Notes: generated by a model from the letters alone, not told the origin. Positions 36,890 through 49,726 are shown, counted from the stretch's first letter. The stretch is 64,000 bases of DNA from Rhyacophila brunnea (GCA_022495005.1 JAGYXB010001010.1:1736001-1800000); one strand, 5' to 3'. A program made the numbers and translations.

Positions 36890-38385
36890 AGATACTGATA
36901 ATTAAGTCTGTAAAAAAATAACCTGTATTTGATCTCAAAGTTTTAGTTTTAATTTTTAAAATATATCAAATAATTACATAACGGATAAGTTTTTTATAGT
37001 CTAATTAAGTGAAAACTATTTATATTCATAATACGCGATGAATATTATAATAAAGTCACTGATAACTATCAATTATTATTTATTTAGACATTATAATAAT
37101 ATATGGTAAAAACGGTAGTAGATAGTCATAATGAAATATCGATATTGATCTAATAACAGAATTCTTCACCTGTGTACAATTTTAGGTTTCATCTTTGTTA
37201 ATGGGAATTTTTGTTTTGCGTAGTTTACCGTAAGTCGTTGTATCGGAAATAGATGGGCATATACCATTGTAAATATGAAAAATATATATTTTAATTACAT
37301 ATAATATACGTGTATTTTTTGATTTTCTTTAACTTTTCTTTGAAATATTTTTTGATATTTACAGCGGTTAATTAGATATAGATGAAATACTAAAATTCGT
37401 CCACTATTTTCCAAGATGGCGGCCGTAGCACAGCATATTATACGAGTGTTGATTTTTAGTATGTTATTACTGAGCCCCTGCACACATACGCAAAGTCTCT
37501 CTTATATAGGATTTATTTCCGAGGTAGGGGTTATTTTTACCAAACCATGATAGAATACAATAAACCAGTAAGTAAAGTAATACCCATTTAGGAGCAAAGT
37601 TGTGAAATTATGCACAATTTATTGTATTTATTCTAAAAAACTTCTTATTAAAATTGTGCTTAAAATAACACATTACAAAAATACGAGTCTTTATTAGACG
37701 TCTACTTACTATCAGGTGCATCCTTGAATTATTCACATAAATATAAAATATGCGAATACTAAATTAATATCATAAGCAAACCAGTTTGTTCACTTTCTTA
37801 TTATTTTTGTACGGGCCACGCTGGCGGTGACCAAATGATCTCAATACGTGGTCCACTCGGCCCGTCCTCTCTCTGTGACCTCTTATATTATATGACGGCG
37901 TCGTCCTCCGAGTGTCGTTCTGCACTTATTTTTCGTCCCCATGGGAAATTATACGAGAAGGAATGGTCACCAATGTTTTCTCACATACCCGCTTGCACAC
38001 GCGGTAGCTTTGTACGTACATAAGCATATGATTTTTGCCTCAGTATGACCGTAACTTCTCGAAATAATTTCATAATTATTTTACCAGTATTTTTCCACAG
38101 TATTTCTGCGTTGCTTTAAAAAATTATATATTATTTAGGTCGTTTTTTGGCAAAGAATAACAACTAAAATCTTGTTGATTAGTCATCAGAATAAATGGAG
38201 TCCTTCGTGAGATGCTGCAATAAGGAACATATGACTCCCAAATTTTAAGTTGAACCTAAATTGGCTTATACGATATTTTAAACATTCTAACTGTATAAAT
38301 TAACAAATTAATAAGTTAGAAATAGTGTTTATGTAAGTACAGATGTGATGTTTTTTGTTCTGGAGTAAACTAAAAATATACTTAC
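36890..38385. other. Mostly unassigned DNA
   Basis: At 37,413-37,432 the sequence CCAAGATGGCGGCCG matches the animal YY1/Pho-type core. At 37,815-38,030 there is a GC-richer block with an open frame of 62 codons and no recognisable domain. No promoter or exon could be fixed. Confidence 0.4.
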
Positions 38386-38387
38386 GT

Positions 38388-38440
38388 GAAAAAATCTTTT
38401 TGAAAAAAATGCAACATCCGGCAGGATTCGAAACTATGAT
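38388..38440 (-). mobile_element. Family D tRNA-like module, fragment
   Basis: Minus strand reads GTTTCGAATCCTGCCGGATG (B-box side) followed by a T-rich stretch and CAAAAAGATTTTTTCACG, the same order as the other family D modules. The A-box side and both arms are missing. Confidence 0.5.
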
Positions 38441-38754
38441 ATACGTATTCTAAATTTATGTTTTAAATTTCATTTATAAAGTATTTCAGGTACGGTGCTA
38501 CCTACTATTTGGATTTTTTTTTGTCAAAATGAAAATTTTCTTTTACAGTTTTTAATAATTAATAAATAAACTTGTTAATATATTGTCAACTTTGTTATTG
38601 CTAACCCAAAGTTAGTCACCATGATAGAGAGCATAATGATTCTCTTTATAATTGATATGGAAAAGAATGATAACACAAACATTTTCGAAGACTGTTTACT
38701 AAGTGAGTTTACTAGACATGAAATTTACTTTATTCGAAAGATGCTCTTCTGGCA

Positions 38755-39472
38755 TTATAATTTAAATATGACTTCTGGCATATAACCGCCACGGCTGGCT
38801 CGGACGTAGTCTAATCTGGAGGTCCAATTTTCGATGACTTTTTCCAACATTTGTGGCCGTATATCGGCAATAACGCGGCAAATGTTGTCCTCCAAGTGGT
38901 CAATCGTTTCGGGCTTATCGGCGTAGACTATCGACTTTACATATCTCTACAGAAAATAGTCAAGCGGCGTTAAATCGCACGATCTTGGAGGCCAATTCAC
39001 GGGTCCGAAACATGAAACTATGCGGTTACCAAACGTTTCCTTCAATAAATCAATTGTGGCACAAGCTGTGTTACATGTTGCGCCGTCTTGTTAAAATCAC
39101 AGCTCCTGCACATCATGGTTGTTCAATTGATGAACGAAAAAGTCAGTAATCATGGCTCTATAGCGGTCACCATTGACTGTAACGTTCTGGCCAGCATCGT
39201 TTTTAAAGAAGTAGGGATCAATTATTCCCATAGCCCAGCCCATAAAGCACACCAAACAATCAATTTTTCTGGATGTAACGGTGTTTCAACATACACTTGA
39301 GGATTATCATCACTCCAAATACGGCAGTTTTGTTTATTGACGTATCCATTCAACCAAAAGTGAGCTTCATCGCTAAACAAAATTCGCTTATGAAAATCGG
39401 GATCAACGGCAATCTTGTTTTAAAATAATTTTTCACAATTTGGAAACGTTGTTCAGGCGTCGGTCTATTCAT
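38755..39472 (-). pseudogene. Tc1/mariner-type transposase pseudogene, DD41D spacing, internally deleted
   Basis: On the minus strand an ATG at 39,470-39,472 opens MNRPTPEQRFQIVKNYF. The sequence then jumps to DPDFHKRILFSDEAHFWLNG, so most of the N-terminal helix-turn-helix region is deleted. After a frameshift near 39,235 come PYFFKNDAGQNVTVNGDRYR, QDGATCNTACATIDLL, PVNWPPRSCDLTPLDYF and WTSRLDYVRASRGGYMPE. The three acidic residues are visible: D in LFSDEAHF, D in QDGAT and D in TPLDYF. The last two are separated by 41 residues, the DD41D spacing of the insect rosa-like group. TAA (39,091), TGA (39,097) and TAG (38,947, at the usual W of FLWGY) destroy the frame. Terminal inverted repeats were not identified. 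Confidence 0.85.
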
Positions 39473-39609
39473 GTTGAAATGCCAAATCAAACTAAACATA
39501 AATCACTTAACAGCCGACAAAATGGCCGCCAATTAAAAAAATGCTGCCAGCTTAAAGTTCTATACCTCTAAAAAAAACACACTATTTTTGAAGATAGAGG
39601 TTCATAATA

Positions 39610-40755
39610 TGATAATGCCAATCAACCGACGGCAGTTTGAGGCTTTGCATATCAAGATCAATCCCGCAGCAAAAAACGTATATTATCTTTTAATTAAAAT
39701 ATTTTGTTAAGTGTAAAATATGTACAATGTTCAGTAAATTGTATCAGTGAAATACTGAAGAAGTAGGAAACTCAACTTCAAGTCCCTCAAGTATGACTGC
39801 CAAGCACTCTTTTTTTGGTTACCAGTTGACTATTATTACCCTTAGGAGGCACTCTTTACCACTGATTATTAGAGTAGTCGTTGTTTTATAGGTTATAGTT
39901 ATTTTAGTACATGTAATTGAACTGTTTTTTTCTAAATGTACGGTACGATTTTATTGGATTAAAGCTCGCACTTTGTATAGATAAATATGTAGTATCTACC
40001 TATTTCGGTACATGAAACAAAGTTTACTTGTAAAAAGCGCTGTGTTAACGTTTCACCGTCATTTTTTTGTTGACTACCACATAAAGGAAACTTCTTTCAA
40101 TTAAATTAAGTATCTGCTTTCTTTCGTAGAAAACGTTGAATCGTAAAAGACTGAGAGAGGATAGGGAGCAGAAAAAGAATTGTTTCATTTTTCGGCTATC
40201 TCTTTTGATCATCAAATAGAAGGCTTGATTAGATTAAGTCTTAAGTTGGTACGAAAGCTTTTTATCACATCCTGCGATAGTACTTAATTAATTTGTATGA
40301 AAGAGGGACGGAAAATGAACGCAAAAAAAGCGAGGCCCTTTTTCATTTACTTTAAACTGTTTATCTGATAAAAGCTACTGCGCCGACAAAAGCTCAAAAA
40401 ACTTACGTCATTAGTAAATTATATTTTGTCTGAAGCGCTGTCTGTAGTTGATTTTGTTTTGATATTGCCTTTTTAGGTTGATTAGATTTTTTCACAAAAC
40501 CTTCCACATGTAAAAAAAATACTGAAGACTGTGTTAATTCCGCAATCTTTTTTATTATCACAATAATAATTGTATTAATCCACCGAAAACCGTTTCTAAC
40601 TTTAATGTTTTATTTTATTTAAAAGCATGGTGGGGTATAAATGGTAGAAGAAATACTTACAATTAAATGTTAAAATCTATTGTGGATTAAATTCTTCGTT
40701 GAAATTTTATTATTTATGCAATTGCGACGAAAGAAAATTTTCTGTAATCAATTTA
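39610..40755. other. AT-rich DNA, no feature recognised
   Basis: Nothing recognised on either strand. Confidence 0.5.
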
Positions 40756-40759
40756 TGCA

Positions 40760-41141
40760 TTTTTTGCAAAAATTAAGAATATATTGTATATAAATAATTT
40801 TTGAAAATACTTCTCTAAAAATATATTATAACTAATATAAAAAAAAGTAAGACACCCCACAGGAATCGAAACTGCATCTCTCGGGTTTCACGCCCACTCA
40901 CATATAAGGGCAAGTAGTTAAAATTTGTCGGAATTAAGTATGGTACCTTTAACATAGTGGTCTATGTGCGTGGGCGCGAAACCCTAGAGATGCAGATTCG
41001 ATTCCTACGAGGTGTCTTACTTTTTTCAAAAAGATTTTTCCCATTGGTTATAATATATTTTCTCAGAACTGTTTTCAAAAATTATGTATGTTCAATAATT
41101 AGAATGCTACATTCTTAAATCTTGTGAAATATTCGTTGAAT
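40760..41141. mobile_element. Fold-back element with two opposed tRNA-like modules (family D), copy 3
   Basis: The left arm holds a module on the minus strand (about 40,847-40,905: AGGAATCGAAACTGCATCTC read on plus). The right arm holds one on the plus strand (about 40,966-41,023: ATAGTGGTCTATGTGCGTGG, then AGATTCGATTCCTACGAGG). Beyond the modules the arms stay complementary through T-rich tracts, ATATATTATAAC and TTTTTGAAAAC. The right end is the best preserved in the window: GTATGTTCAATAATTAGAAT, ACATTCTTAAATCTTGTGAA, then ATTCGTTGAAT. The transcript could fold into one long hairpin. Confidence 0.7.
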
Positions 41142-41151
41142 AATAAAAGTA

Positions 41152-44100
41152 ATAAATAATAAAATAAATTGTACAGTTTACTATATTTAACTGGATTTCA
41201 TTATGATCATTAGTTTTGTTAAAAAAATGATGGTTGATGATCGTAACCAACTTTATAATCCACTTCTGGTTTTATACTACGTTGTTAGTAAAGGGAGCTG
41301 GATTTTACAACTATTTATGAAGTTATACAAGATATACAAGTACATACTTAAATAACCAGAATTATGGAAAATTCTCCTGTAAAAGAGTTTGTTGAAAACA
41401 AATGTTATAAAGATCAAGTGCCTACTAAATGAATCTTTATTATTTAGAGTCTAGAAGAAGATTATTTTATTTTGAGCAGGAAAATATTTGTGTTCATCTA
41501 AAACCAGCCGGACTGACAAATAATGAGTAGTTCTTCATCCAGTATACCCACGCAATTGATGAATTGATACTTTAAGTTTTATGGTGACTTTGCAGGTGAA
41601 ATTGGTAACGTTTTATTAATACTTTTAGTTACGCCAGTAATTTCAATGATAGATACAGACATGGGTGAAAGTTCACTACAGATCGCAATCAATTTATTAA
41701 CGTTTGTCTATGACCTTACATTGAATTAAAACATTGTTACAAAGATCAAGGGAAATAATCATCAGGTGTCAAAAAGGAATTGTTATTGGAATGATAAACG
41801 CCTAATACCAAATCAATAATTGAAAAATTCAACGTGTTGAAATAATAATAAAAAATACTAACTAATAACAATTGTTGGGACTTTTTAATCACTGACGTCA
41901 TTTCTCATTTGATGAAACTAAACTCGTTGATGAGCAGGTTTTTAAAATATTTATTCACGAGCTAAATAATAGGAGGCTCGTGAAGCTATTCAAAAAAATC
42001 ACTTTTAATTATCAAAAGAACAAAAAAAACTTGATTTTTATGCATTCATATTTTAATAAAAATTTTAATTTTTATAATCTCTAAGTTAATCACTAAGCAC
42101 GATTTCCAGGTACATTTTTGTAGGTGTACGTCACATTATTACTGTTATTATGAATACGATAGGATGGTGAATTTATATAGTAAAGACATAATATTTATAT
42201 GAGTTATATAGCATAAACTATAATATAATAGCATGCCAAATATTGTTTGTAAAAAAAATAAACGCCGATGAAAAAAAAATTGTTTTTACACAGAAATAGA
42301 AATTTTTAAGTGTATTAAGTAAAGTTATGAAAAACTATTATATTTCTTTTTTATGAATGGCATTTAGGTATATTTAATTGATCTCCCGTTTATCGACACG
42401 CATACAATATAATATTAAGTAGGTATTATATCTTAATACAAACGTCAAAATAATGGTTATATGAATACAAACTTTTAGTGTAAACATAAATTTCAAATTA
42501 GCGAAATTTTGTATCGGTATTTTTAATGGAATCAAAATATTAAAAAAGTCTTTAAACTATATTGTTACGTCAGGTTTATTTGAATTTATTGTTTTTTTAT
42601 TAGTTTCGTGTTAAATGTTTTGGGTATGTAATTATAGTTGAAAATCATAATATAATGAATCAATTTTCAATAAAAGATATGTCTACTTGTAGTTAAAATT
42701 TAACAAAAAAACATAATATTCTTACATGATTTATGTGTAGTTAAATATAATATGTAATAATTTACAACTAATAAAACCCACAACAGAAACCGAATAGTTA
42801 AAATGGTATATTTAAATGCCGAATGTCCAATTTTGTAATATTTGTATTTATTGCGATACAATGTTAATCTTCATAAAAATATAATTATAATGTACTAATC
42901 TGAAAGTACAATAATATGATGGAAAAAGAAATTGAAATTAAAACCAACCATTTACGCGTTAAACTTTAACTTAAACTTAAACCGTTACTTTAAATATTGC
43001 ATTGTATAGTAACTATTGGTATATGGAGAGGGAGGGATTTCTAAAGGTATCTTTTGAATAAAAATGATGTAAGATTGATACACTTATTAATCAATGTCTA
43101 TATATTTAACGAAATGTAATAAAACTTTTACTGGCGTATAGAATAAAAATTCCATTACTGAAAATATCAACTTTTACCGATATAAAAATAACGTTGGATG
43201 TAATGTAGCAGAACAGCAAAAACTAACAAATTTTCTCCTCTGCAAATTGACAGAGATACACGGTCGACATTCAGTTGACACAACTCCAAATAATTTAATT
43301 TGTAATACTCTCGCTGCGGAGAGCAGGCAACAGTGCAAGATGAGAATTCTTCATGCGCACCAGGAACGAATTGTCCGCCCGCCAAATTGAAATAAATATG
43401 GCATTTCTCTTACGAAAGCTAGCCGTCTGTTAGGTACAACTTACTGCAGAACTAATAAACTGAACGAAAATGCACTGTTTTATTGAATTAGATACAGTAT
43501 AATTTGTTGCAATTTTATTATTTTAAGTCTCCATATTTCTTTTTTCGAAAATGGAAATCATCCCTGCTACTTTTAACCTCATAAATTTTGACAAATTGTG
43601 TATAAATTAGTAAAGCAAAATGGCTGGATTCCTATAGATACTTAAATTCAAGTGTTGCTTATATGTTATGTTTCTCAGGTGTTGAATGATTTATGTATCT
43701 AGTTAAATTGCTGTCTCCATTATCATTAACGAGTGAAAGTATTTCCATAAGAAGAAGAAGACTGTATGAAATTGGGGTATATTTACGGTCACATTGAATG
43801 GGTTATAGCTAGAGGCGGCAGGTTATATGAAAGTATGGTGAAGCAGGCAGGTATGGTGAAAAGGTATGGTGAGGCAGGCTGGTAATCAAGTTGTGGCCAA
43901 ATTTACACGTTAACATTATATTATATGGGTACGTAATAATGACCAAAGTAAATACTCCGTGATGCCGTGCATTTTTTTTTTATCGCGTCGCTATTTTCTC
44001 GTAAGTTATCGGCTGTTGTTGGCCTGCTTCATTCAGTTGTATGAGAAAGCCGATTTCTTGCCCTTCTTTTTTTTAATACCTCTATGAGTTGCATAGTAAA

Positions 44101-44807
44101 AAATAATAACGGATAGACGATGGGCTGGTACTGACTTTGCAAATTAATTAAATACTCTGTTTATAATCTGAATCCCTAAACATACACTAAAATTTAGCTT
44201 GTTTTAAAAGGTTTTCATTAAATTACGTTTATTACAGGATATACCTCATTTGAGATGGTATTGGTTAGATCTATTTGACACTGTTGGAATTGCATTGATC
44301 CATCTCAAGCCAAGAGTACCTCCTTGCTGTCTGCTTATATTACAGAAACGTACAAAGTAAGGTGTGAAAGGTATACAGGACATGGCATGACATGGCTAAA
44401 ACATTTTAATTTTAATGATCTCCATTCATTAATCGTGCGTCATCTGCAGTGAGCCGACTAATGCTTGTCTCGCATCTGTTTACTCAAAACTTCTCTGAAA
44501 TATAGAACGTAAATGTCATACTTAAACATAGCATTTATTTTTATGTTGTATTAGCATATTTAACTATTAGTGCTTTCTCAAATTAATAGACATTAGTGAC
44601 TTTATTAACGTACGAGATATCTTGTAATATATCGTATGTATGTATATATCACACACATTTAAAATATAATATGTACAGAATTAGTGTTCTTTAAAATAAT
44701 GTACTAGAGTTATTTGTTATTAATATAAATTTATACATCATGTTTTCATCAATTAATAGTCCTACTAAAATATCATGTATGTATATATTTTCTTTTCAAA
44801 AAAAATC
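41152..44807. other. AT-rich DNA, no supported gene
   Basis: A minus-strand frame at 43,167-43,385 begins MAGGQFVPGAHEEFSS in a less AT-rich patch but resembles nothing known to me. At 43,827-43,885 the phrase GGTATGGTGAxGCAGGC is locally repeated. No other structure noticed. Confidence 0.45.
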
Positions 44808-45265
44808 GGTGTGTGTACCTACTTATGTACACGCGTTAGAATATATACTTTTTTGGCGTAACAAAACAAAAACAAAACTTTTGATAACCTAGATACTTCG
44901 ACTAGCTTTTAATTATCTTGTTAAATTATACACTTAAGAAAAAGGGCCGTTTACTGGAGCGCCGTTTCTTTATCTCTATACACCTTAACATATATTACTA
45001 AATCATTTAAGTATTTCTCGTTGTTTTTATTTTTAAAGTAACAACTGTCACTGACGTTTAATCGTTTGTTCACGTAAGGAATTGCAAATGGCCGACAATA
45101 ATAAATACGTTTCCTAGGCAACGGAACAATTCCACTATCAAACTTGCATTTGTATACAGCTGACTGATTTGTAGCTAACTTCATACTGTCGCGCACTTTC
45201 GTAACGGTGTGTGCACGCAGCTCGCAATTTCACTATTTACGCCCCAAAAGAAATATATCTTCAAA
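44808..45265. mobile_element. MITE-like repeat family J, copy 1
   Basis: The left block is GGTGTGTGTAC, TTATGTACACGCGTTAGAA, ACTTTTTTGGCGTAACAAAA. The right block is TTTACGCCCCAAAAGAAATA followed by TATCTTCAAA. The left AGAATATATACTTTTTTGGCGTAA pairs imperfectly with the right TTTACGCCCC block, giving subterminal inverted repeats. An 81-codon minus-strand frame inside (44,951-45,196) is unrecognised. Same family as 52.1-52.8 kb. Confidence 0.55.
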
Positions 45266-45879
45266 AATAAATAATTGAAGTAGGTTGTTTCTATGCACTC
45301 CCTTTTTAAATATTTCAAATGTGAGTTGGAATAGTTTTGCAGTCAGCAGACAAATTATACTAAGAGAAAGTACTCAAAAAACAATATATCAGTACTGTCT
45401 TATACTTTTTTTTAGTGTTAAGGTCTCAAATTCATAGTTACAGTTTTGCTTAACTCAAACTCACAGAAAGTTATACTGTTTGTAAAATGATATTACAATG
45501 TTCCTTTATCTTTGTATACTATTCACATTGTTTTCAATAATTCTTTTGTATACATAATATATTATGTAAATAAAGGTAGAAGCTTGCTTTAGAAAGATTT
45601 TTTCGAATTTATCATAATGACGTGCAGTTTATCGACTTGATTACTGATCACTCATTTTATACAACATACAGTTGATTTTGTGGAGGCGTTTCTATTGGTA
45701 TCTAATAGTTTAATGCATTCAATATGATGAATAATTTGAAATAGATCTTTGCATATATTTATAACGTTACGGTTTATGTTTCAAAAATATCACAATAGGT
45801 TGGTACATCCTAGCTTAATATAATCATTATATAAAACAAAGATTATTAGTATGTTAATATCCATGGCAGTCTGCACAAC

Positions 45880-46120
45880 CATCATCCAGTCATAATATCC
45901 TGGGCTCTCTTTCTCTTCTCAGTCGGTCACATCACAGCCAGTTACTCTTTATCCCTATTTGAGTTGTCAGTCCATATCCTGTAACACCATCCAAGGAAAC
46001 AAGTGCTTACTATTATGGTTGTTTGAGAAACTTAATGGAGATCTCTAGATGTACGTATTGTATTCAACAACGTGACCTAACCACGAAAGCCTTCGTGCTC
46101 TCAAGATTTTAACTGTAATG
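45880..46120 (-). pseudogene. Probable non-LTR retrotransposon scrap
   Basis: Minus strand 46,110-46,055 reads ILRARRLSWLGHVVEY, matching the RRLTWLGHV motif of non-LTR reverse-transcriptase C-terminal tails (compare 25.7 kb). The rest of the segment has no readable frame, so only this motif supports the call. Confidence 0.5.
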
Positions 46121-46129
46121 GAATGAACT

Positions 46130-48139
46130 GTTCTTCTCTGATAGTTTTTTTTTTCAAATATTTATATAACTTTTCCTATTTAATCGTCAGTTTTAATAGT
46201 GATACAGTGCAAATACAGAACGAAATTTAATGTTATCTGAATGAGTGGATGAAAAATTAAATTGTAACCCAAAAATACTATTCCTGTGAATTTTTTTTAC
46301 TAGCTAAAAAAACACGTAACATAGTCATACATTGCTATTACAACTACAAGTTACAGACTCAGACTACATGATACAGCATATGTGATTTTGCTTTTGTATT
46401 CTAGAAACACAATACAATAACAGTTCAAAATGGTCACTTTTACTTTTTTTATACCAAGAAACCAACAACTTTTTTTGTCTATTATTAGATGTGACTCATG
46501 CATAATAATAAATTTATTTGTAATTTCACTGTACTTCTTTGGTTTAACAAAAATTACATATCATCACCTCAGGTCTGAATTAACGAAAGATAATATTTAT
46601 CGAAAATTTATAATTCATCAAGTTTCAAATTAAAATCCAGAAATTTAATTCGATATTATAAAATAATTTTAAGGCGTGTGTTGGGCACACGTAATAAATA
46701 ATGATCAAAGTGTCGCTAGATTTCAAAATCAGCCAAGTCCATAATGGATAAATAGGAGAAAAACAGCTTTTTGTTTTCTCAAGTACATAGTCACAAGGGT
46801 GAAAGTTTATATTATTTCGATTATAGAATATTTAAACTTACTAAGTTCCACATTTTGATAATGCATAAATGTTAGAAAGCAGTAGTTCTTAAATAATTCA
46901 CAAAAAAGCAAAAAATACTAAAAGGTGGAATTAAGGACACAAAAGATAAAATAACTTTGTACTTTACAAATCAAAGTTAGCTATGTGATATATTAATTAT
47001 AGTTTCCTCAGACCTTAAATATTACCACACATCTTAAATTATCACCCAGTGGAATTTCAAATGAAACATGTAATAGGCATATAACCACTGAATTGATAAT
47101 ATTGTTCAAGTATGAAGAGGTACGTGTGAAATCGATGCGCAGGAAAGAAATGAGTAAAATGAGCTTAGATAGGCTTAATTCATGTTAAAAATGCATTTAT
47201 TAATTACACACACAAAAAGGTGGTTTGTTTTTTTCGTCTAATAATCGTGGATTATTTTTTTATCCAAGCATAAAATTAAGCTTTGTCATAATATTAAATC
47301 TAAAAAATATGACGAAATGATATAAGTATTAAAATATTTTTTTAATTGAATATATTTCTTTTCACTTGATCCAATAATTATTATATACCAAATTAAAGCA
47401 TTGATTGTATGATCAAAGGATTTTATATTTGTTATGTTTTAGTTTTTATATGGCTTATTTTATTTAATGTCGTATATAACATTCCGTTATAAACGATATT
47501 CTGTGTTTAGTTATAACAATAAAAACTGTAAATTTCTATCTGCATACCTAAGTAGTTTATCATTCATGCTTTGTAATAAAAAAAAAATAATCGATACTTT
47601 TTGTATGTGTCAGTTCCAAATTTGGGTAAACGTAATGATAAATAATAAAACAAATCTTTTTTCCGAGGTGACTAATTATTAATACAGTTACTCAGTGACA
47701 CATTTCTATCATCAGATTGGAGGTCTCAGCATAAATTTTATCGCGTCGTCCGATATAACCGATTAGTTAATTTGTCCAGTACAATCACAATTTGACACGC
47801 TGCTTTTTGTACAAAGTTAAAAATGTAAAGACGATTTTAAAGTGGTTACAAAGAAGGCAAAAAATATTTCCTGTAGTCAAAAAATTAAGTGTTACATTGT
47901 GTCGTCATGGATAAACGTTTACACGTAGATTATTGCTTTTCGATAGATTATGCATAACGAAATACTTGTTTTGTTTAATATTTGAAAACTTTATTACTAG
48001 AGTATATAATTGACTCATAATTTGGAAGAAATTGCAGTACTTTTTGATCTATTTTTACCACACCATTTGTAGTCCACGTCAAAGTCGTCAAAATAGTTAT
48101 AAAAAATCAGTTTTATAATAATATTAAGGTAGGTAGGTC
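46130..48139. other. AT-rich DNA, no feature recognised
   Basis: Open frames at 46,430-46,633 and 47,467-47,682 are low-complexity and unrecognised. Confidence 0.5.
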
Positions 48140-48400
48140 GTGACGCTTTTAGCAGTGGACTGTTATTTGAAGGTGATTGTAGTCTATGGATTTAGGGAGT
48201 TGGGCTTACACAGGATGCCAGACACTGACCGTTTATGTTGAGAGGGCTGGCGCGCGCTGGAGCCGGTTCGGTGTTCACGTACTTGTAAACGGACGGTTTG
48301 GAATGTCACTCTCGCGGTTTCCCTTGGTTTTGGGATGAATGATAATAAAAAGTTCAGGATGGATGATAGATGCAACGTTAGCTCAACGAAACAACGTCAA
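48140..48400 (-). repeat. GC-richer repeat sharing a block with 58.7 kb
   Basis: On the minus strand CAGTGTCTGGCATCCTGT is followed by a C-rich stretch and AAATCCAT. The same order occurs on the plus strand at 58,735-58,795. The surrounding 200 bp is much less AT-rich than the window (TGGCGCGCGCTGGAGCCGG). An untranslated or LTR/PBS-proximal part of a retroelement would fit, but no protein region confirms it. Confidence 0.4.
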
Positions 48401-49199
48401 GCATATGCATTTTGAGTCACTCTGCAATTAACGCGGCCTCGTTCGTATCGTAACAGATAAAGAGCGATAGTTTCAACAAGCCTAGGTGCGTTGGCTGTTT
48501 TGCAGTAACTTAAGATAACTGCCTGTTTTTCACAATCACGGTCATCTCATGGCTCGTAATTGCTGGATTCCTGGTCTTATGACAATAATAAATAAGGATT
48601 TGAGGTAGGCGGGGAAATAAGGAATGACAGCCATCATATTTGGTCCAACCAGTAGATATTTTTTAAACGATTTATTTATATAACAAAATGATAATTATTA
48701 GTGAATAGTTATGTTTAGATAAATAAAGTTATAATAAAAATATAAAGTAAAGAATAATCTTCGTTTTAGTATTTTTTTTATAAAAAAAATGCACAGCAGA
48801 AAATATCTACGTCTCTAGAGGGCTTATTTATCAGCCACGTAGCCCTCGCTAATGGTGCCTAATAAGCCTGAAAAGAGGAAACAGTGCTGATCGCGAAAAG
48901 TCATGATTGCTACAACTACTCATGTAATTGACGGGTGTAAACAAATTCTATATGTTTAGAACAGCAAAATTGGAAACCATCTCACGTGACAGCAGAGAAG
49001 ATGTGTAAAGATTAGTGAAGTAAGAGTAAATATTGCAACCTACAATTTTACAATAACATGTGATTTTTAGAGCCACATAAAATTAGTATTTTAATAATGT
49101 AAAATTACCAGGGCCACAAATAAATTAACAGTACTACAATAATTATAATTCAGTTTATCCATCATTTAAAAGTGTTGTTGTAGACGCCAAAACGACTGT

Positions 49200-49580
49200 T
49201 TAATCTGCGAACTAGCCAGCTAACTGCACTTTTGACCTAAAATGAGATTTTGGTGTTATTTTGTTATAAAGTATGTTAATATGCTTACACAAAATTTCAA
49301 ACTCCTAAATCTATAAATAAATGCGTTATTTGTACTTCACACAAAACAGTCAATTATATGTGCCAAATTTTCAATATCGTAAATAGAAAAACTCTGCTCT
49401 TCATATCAATTTTCTTTATAAAATAAACGGAAAGCTAAAATAGTGTATTAATTTATAGTGCAACTTATTTGTAAAAGTGTATTTTTAGAATTGTAAAATT
49501 CCGCTTGATAGTTAAATTGTTAGGTTTTTTCTCCTTCCTGAAGAATTTTTCCAAATGGAGTTAGCCGATTTGCAGATTAA
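49200..49580. mobile_element. MITE with TTAA target duplication
   Basis: The element runs 49,204-49,576, flanked by TTAA on both sides (49,200-49,203 and 49,577-49,580). Its left end TCTGCGAACTAGCCAGCTAA corresponds, allowing a small gap, to the inverted right end TCTGCAAATCGGCTAACTCC. TTAA duplications are made by piggyBac and a few other superfamilies. The ends do not show the classical piggyBac CCY start, so the superfamily is left open. Confidence 0.65.
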
Positions 49581-49599
49581 GTAGTGGATAAGTTTTCAG

Positions 49600-49726
49600 G
49601 TGAACTCCATCTATTGGTCATTGCAGTATATCTACATTCTTTTTCTGTGCCTTCTACCTGGCATACTGCCCAAACAATTAACTTTTCTAGGTGTTCTGGG
49701 CCTTGGGAAATAATGTGTTCGAAGAA
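49600..49726 (-). pseudogene. Decayed RTE-like reverse transcriptase C-terminal fragment
   Basis: The minus-strand frame is open for about 40 codons: FFEHIISQGPEHLEKLIVW, then VCQVEGTEKECRYTAMTN. It aligns by eye with FFRHIVRREPDNLERLVVLG in the better copy at 11.9 kb (FF-HI, LE-LxV, VEG positions agree). It lies just beyond the TTAA MITE. Too short to classify further. Confidence 0.6.

Noticed and set aside
39088..39300. 70-codon plus-strand frame
   Set aside because: Antisense to the DD41D transposase pseudogene.
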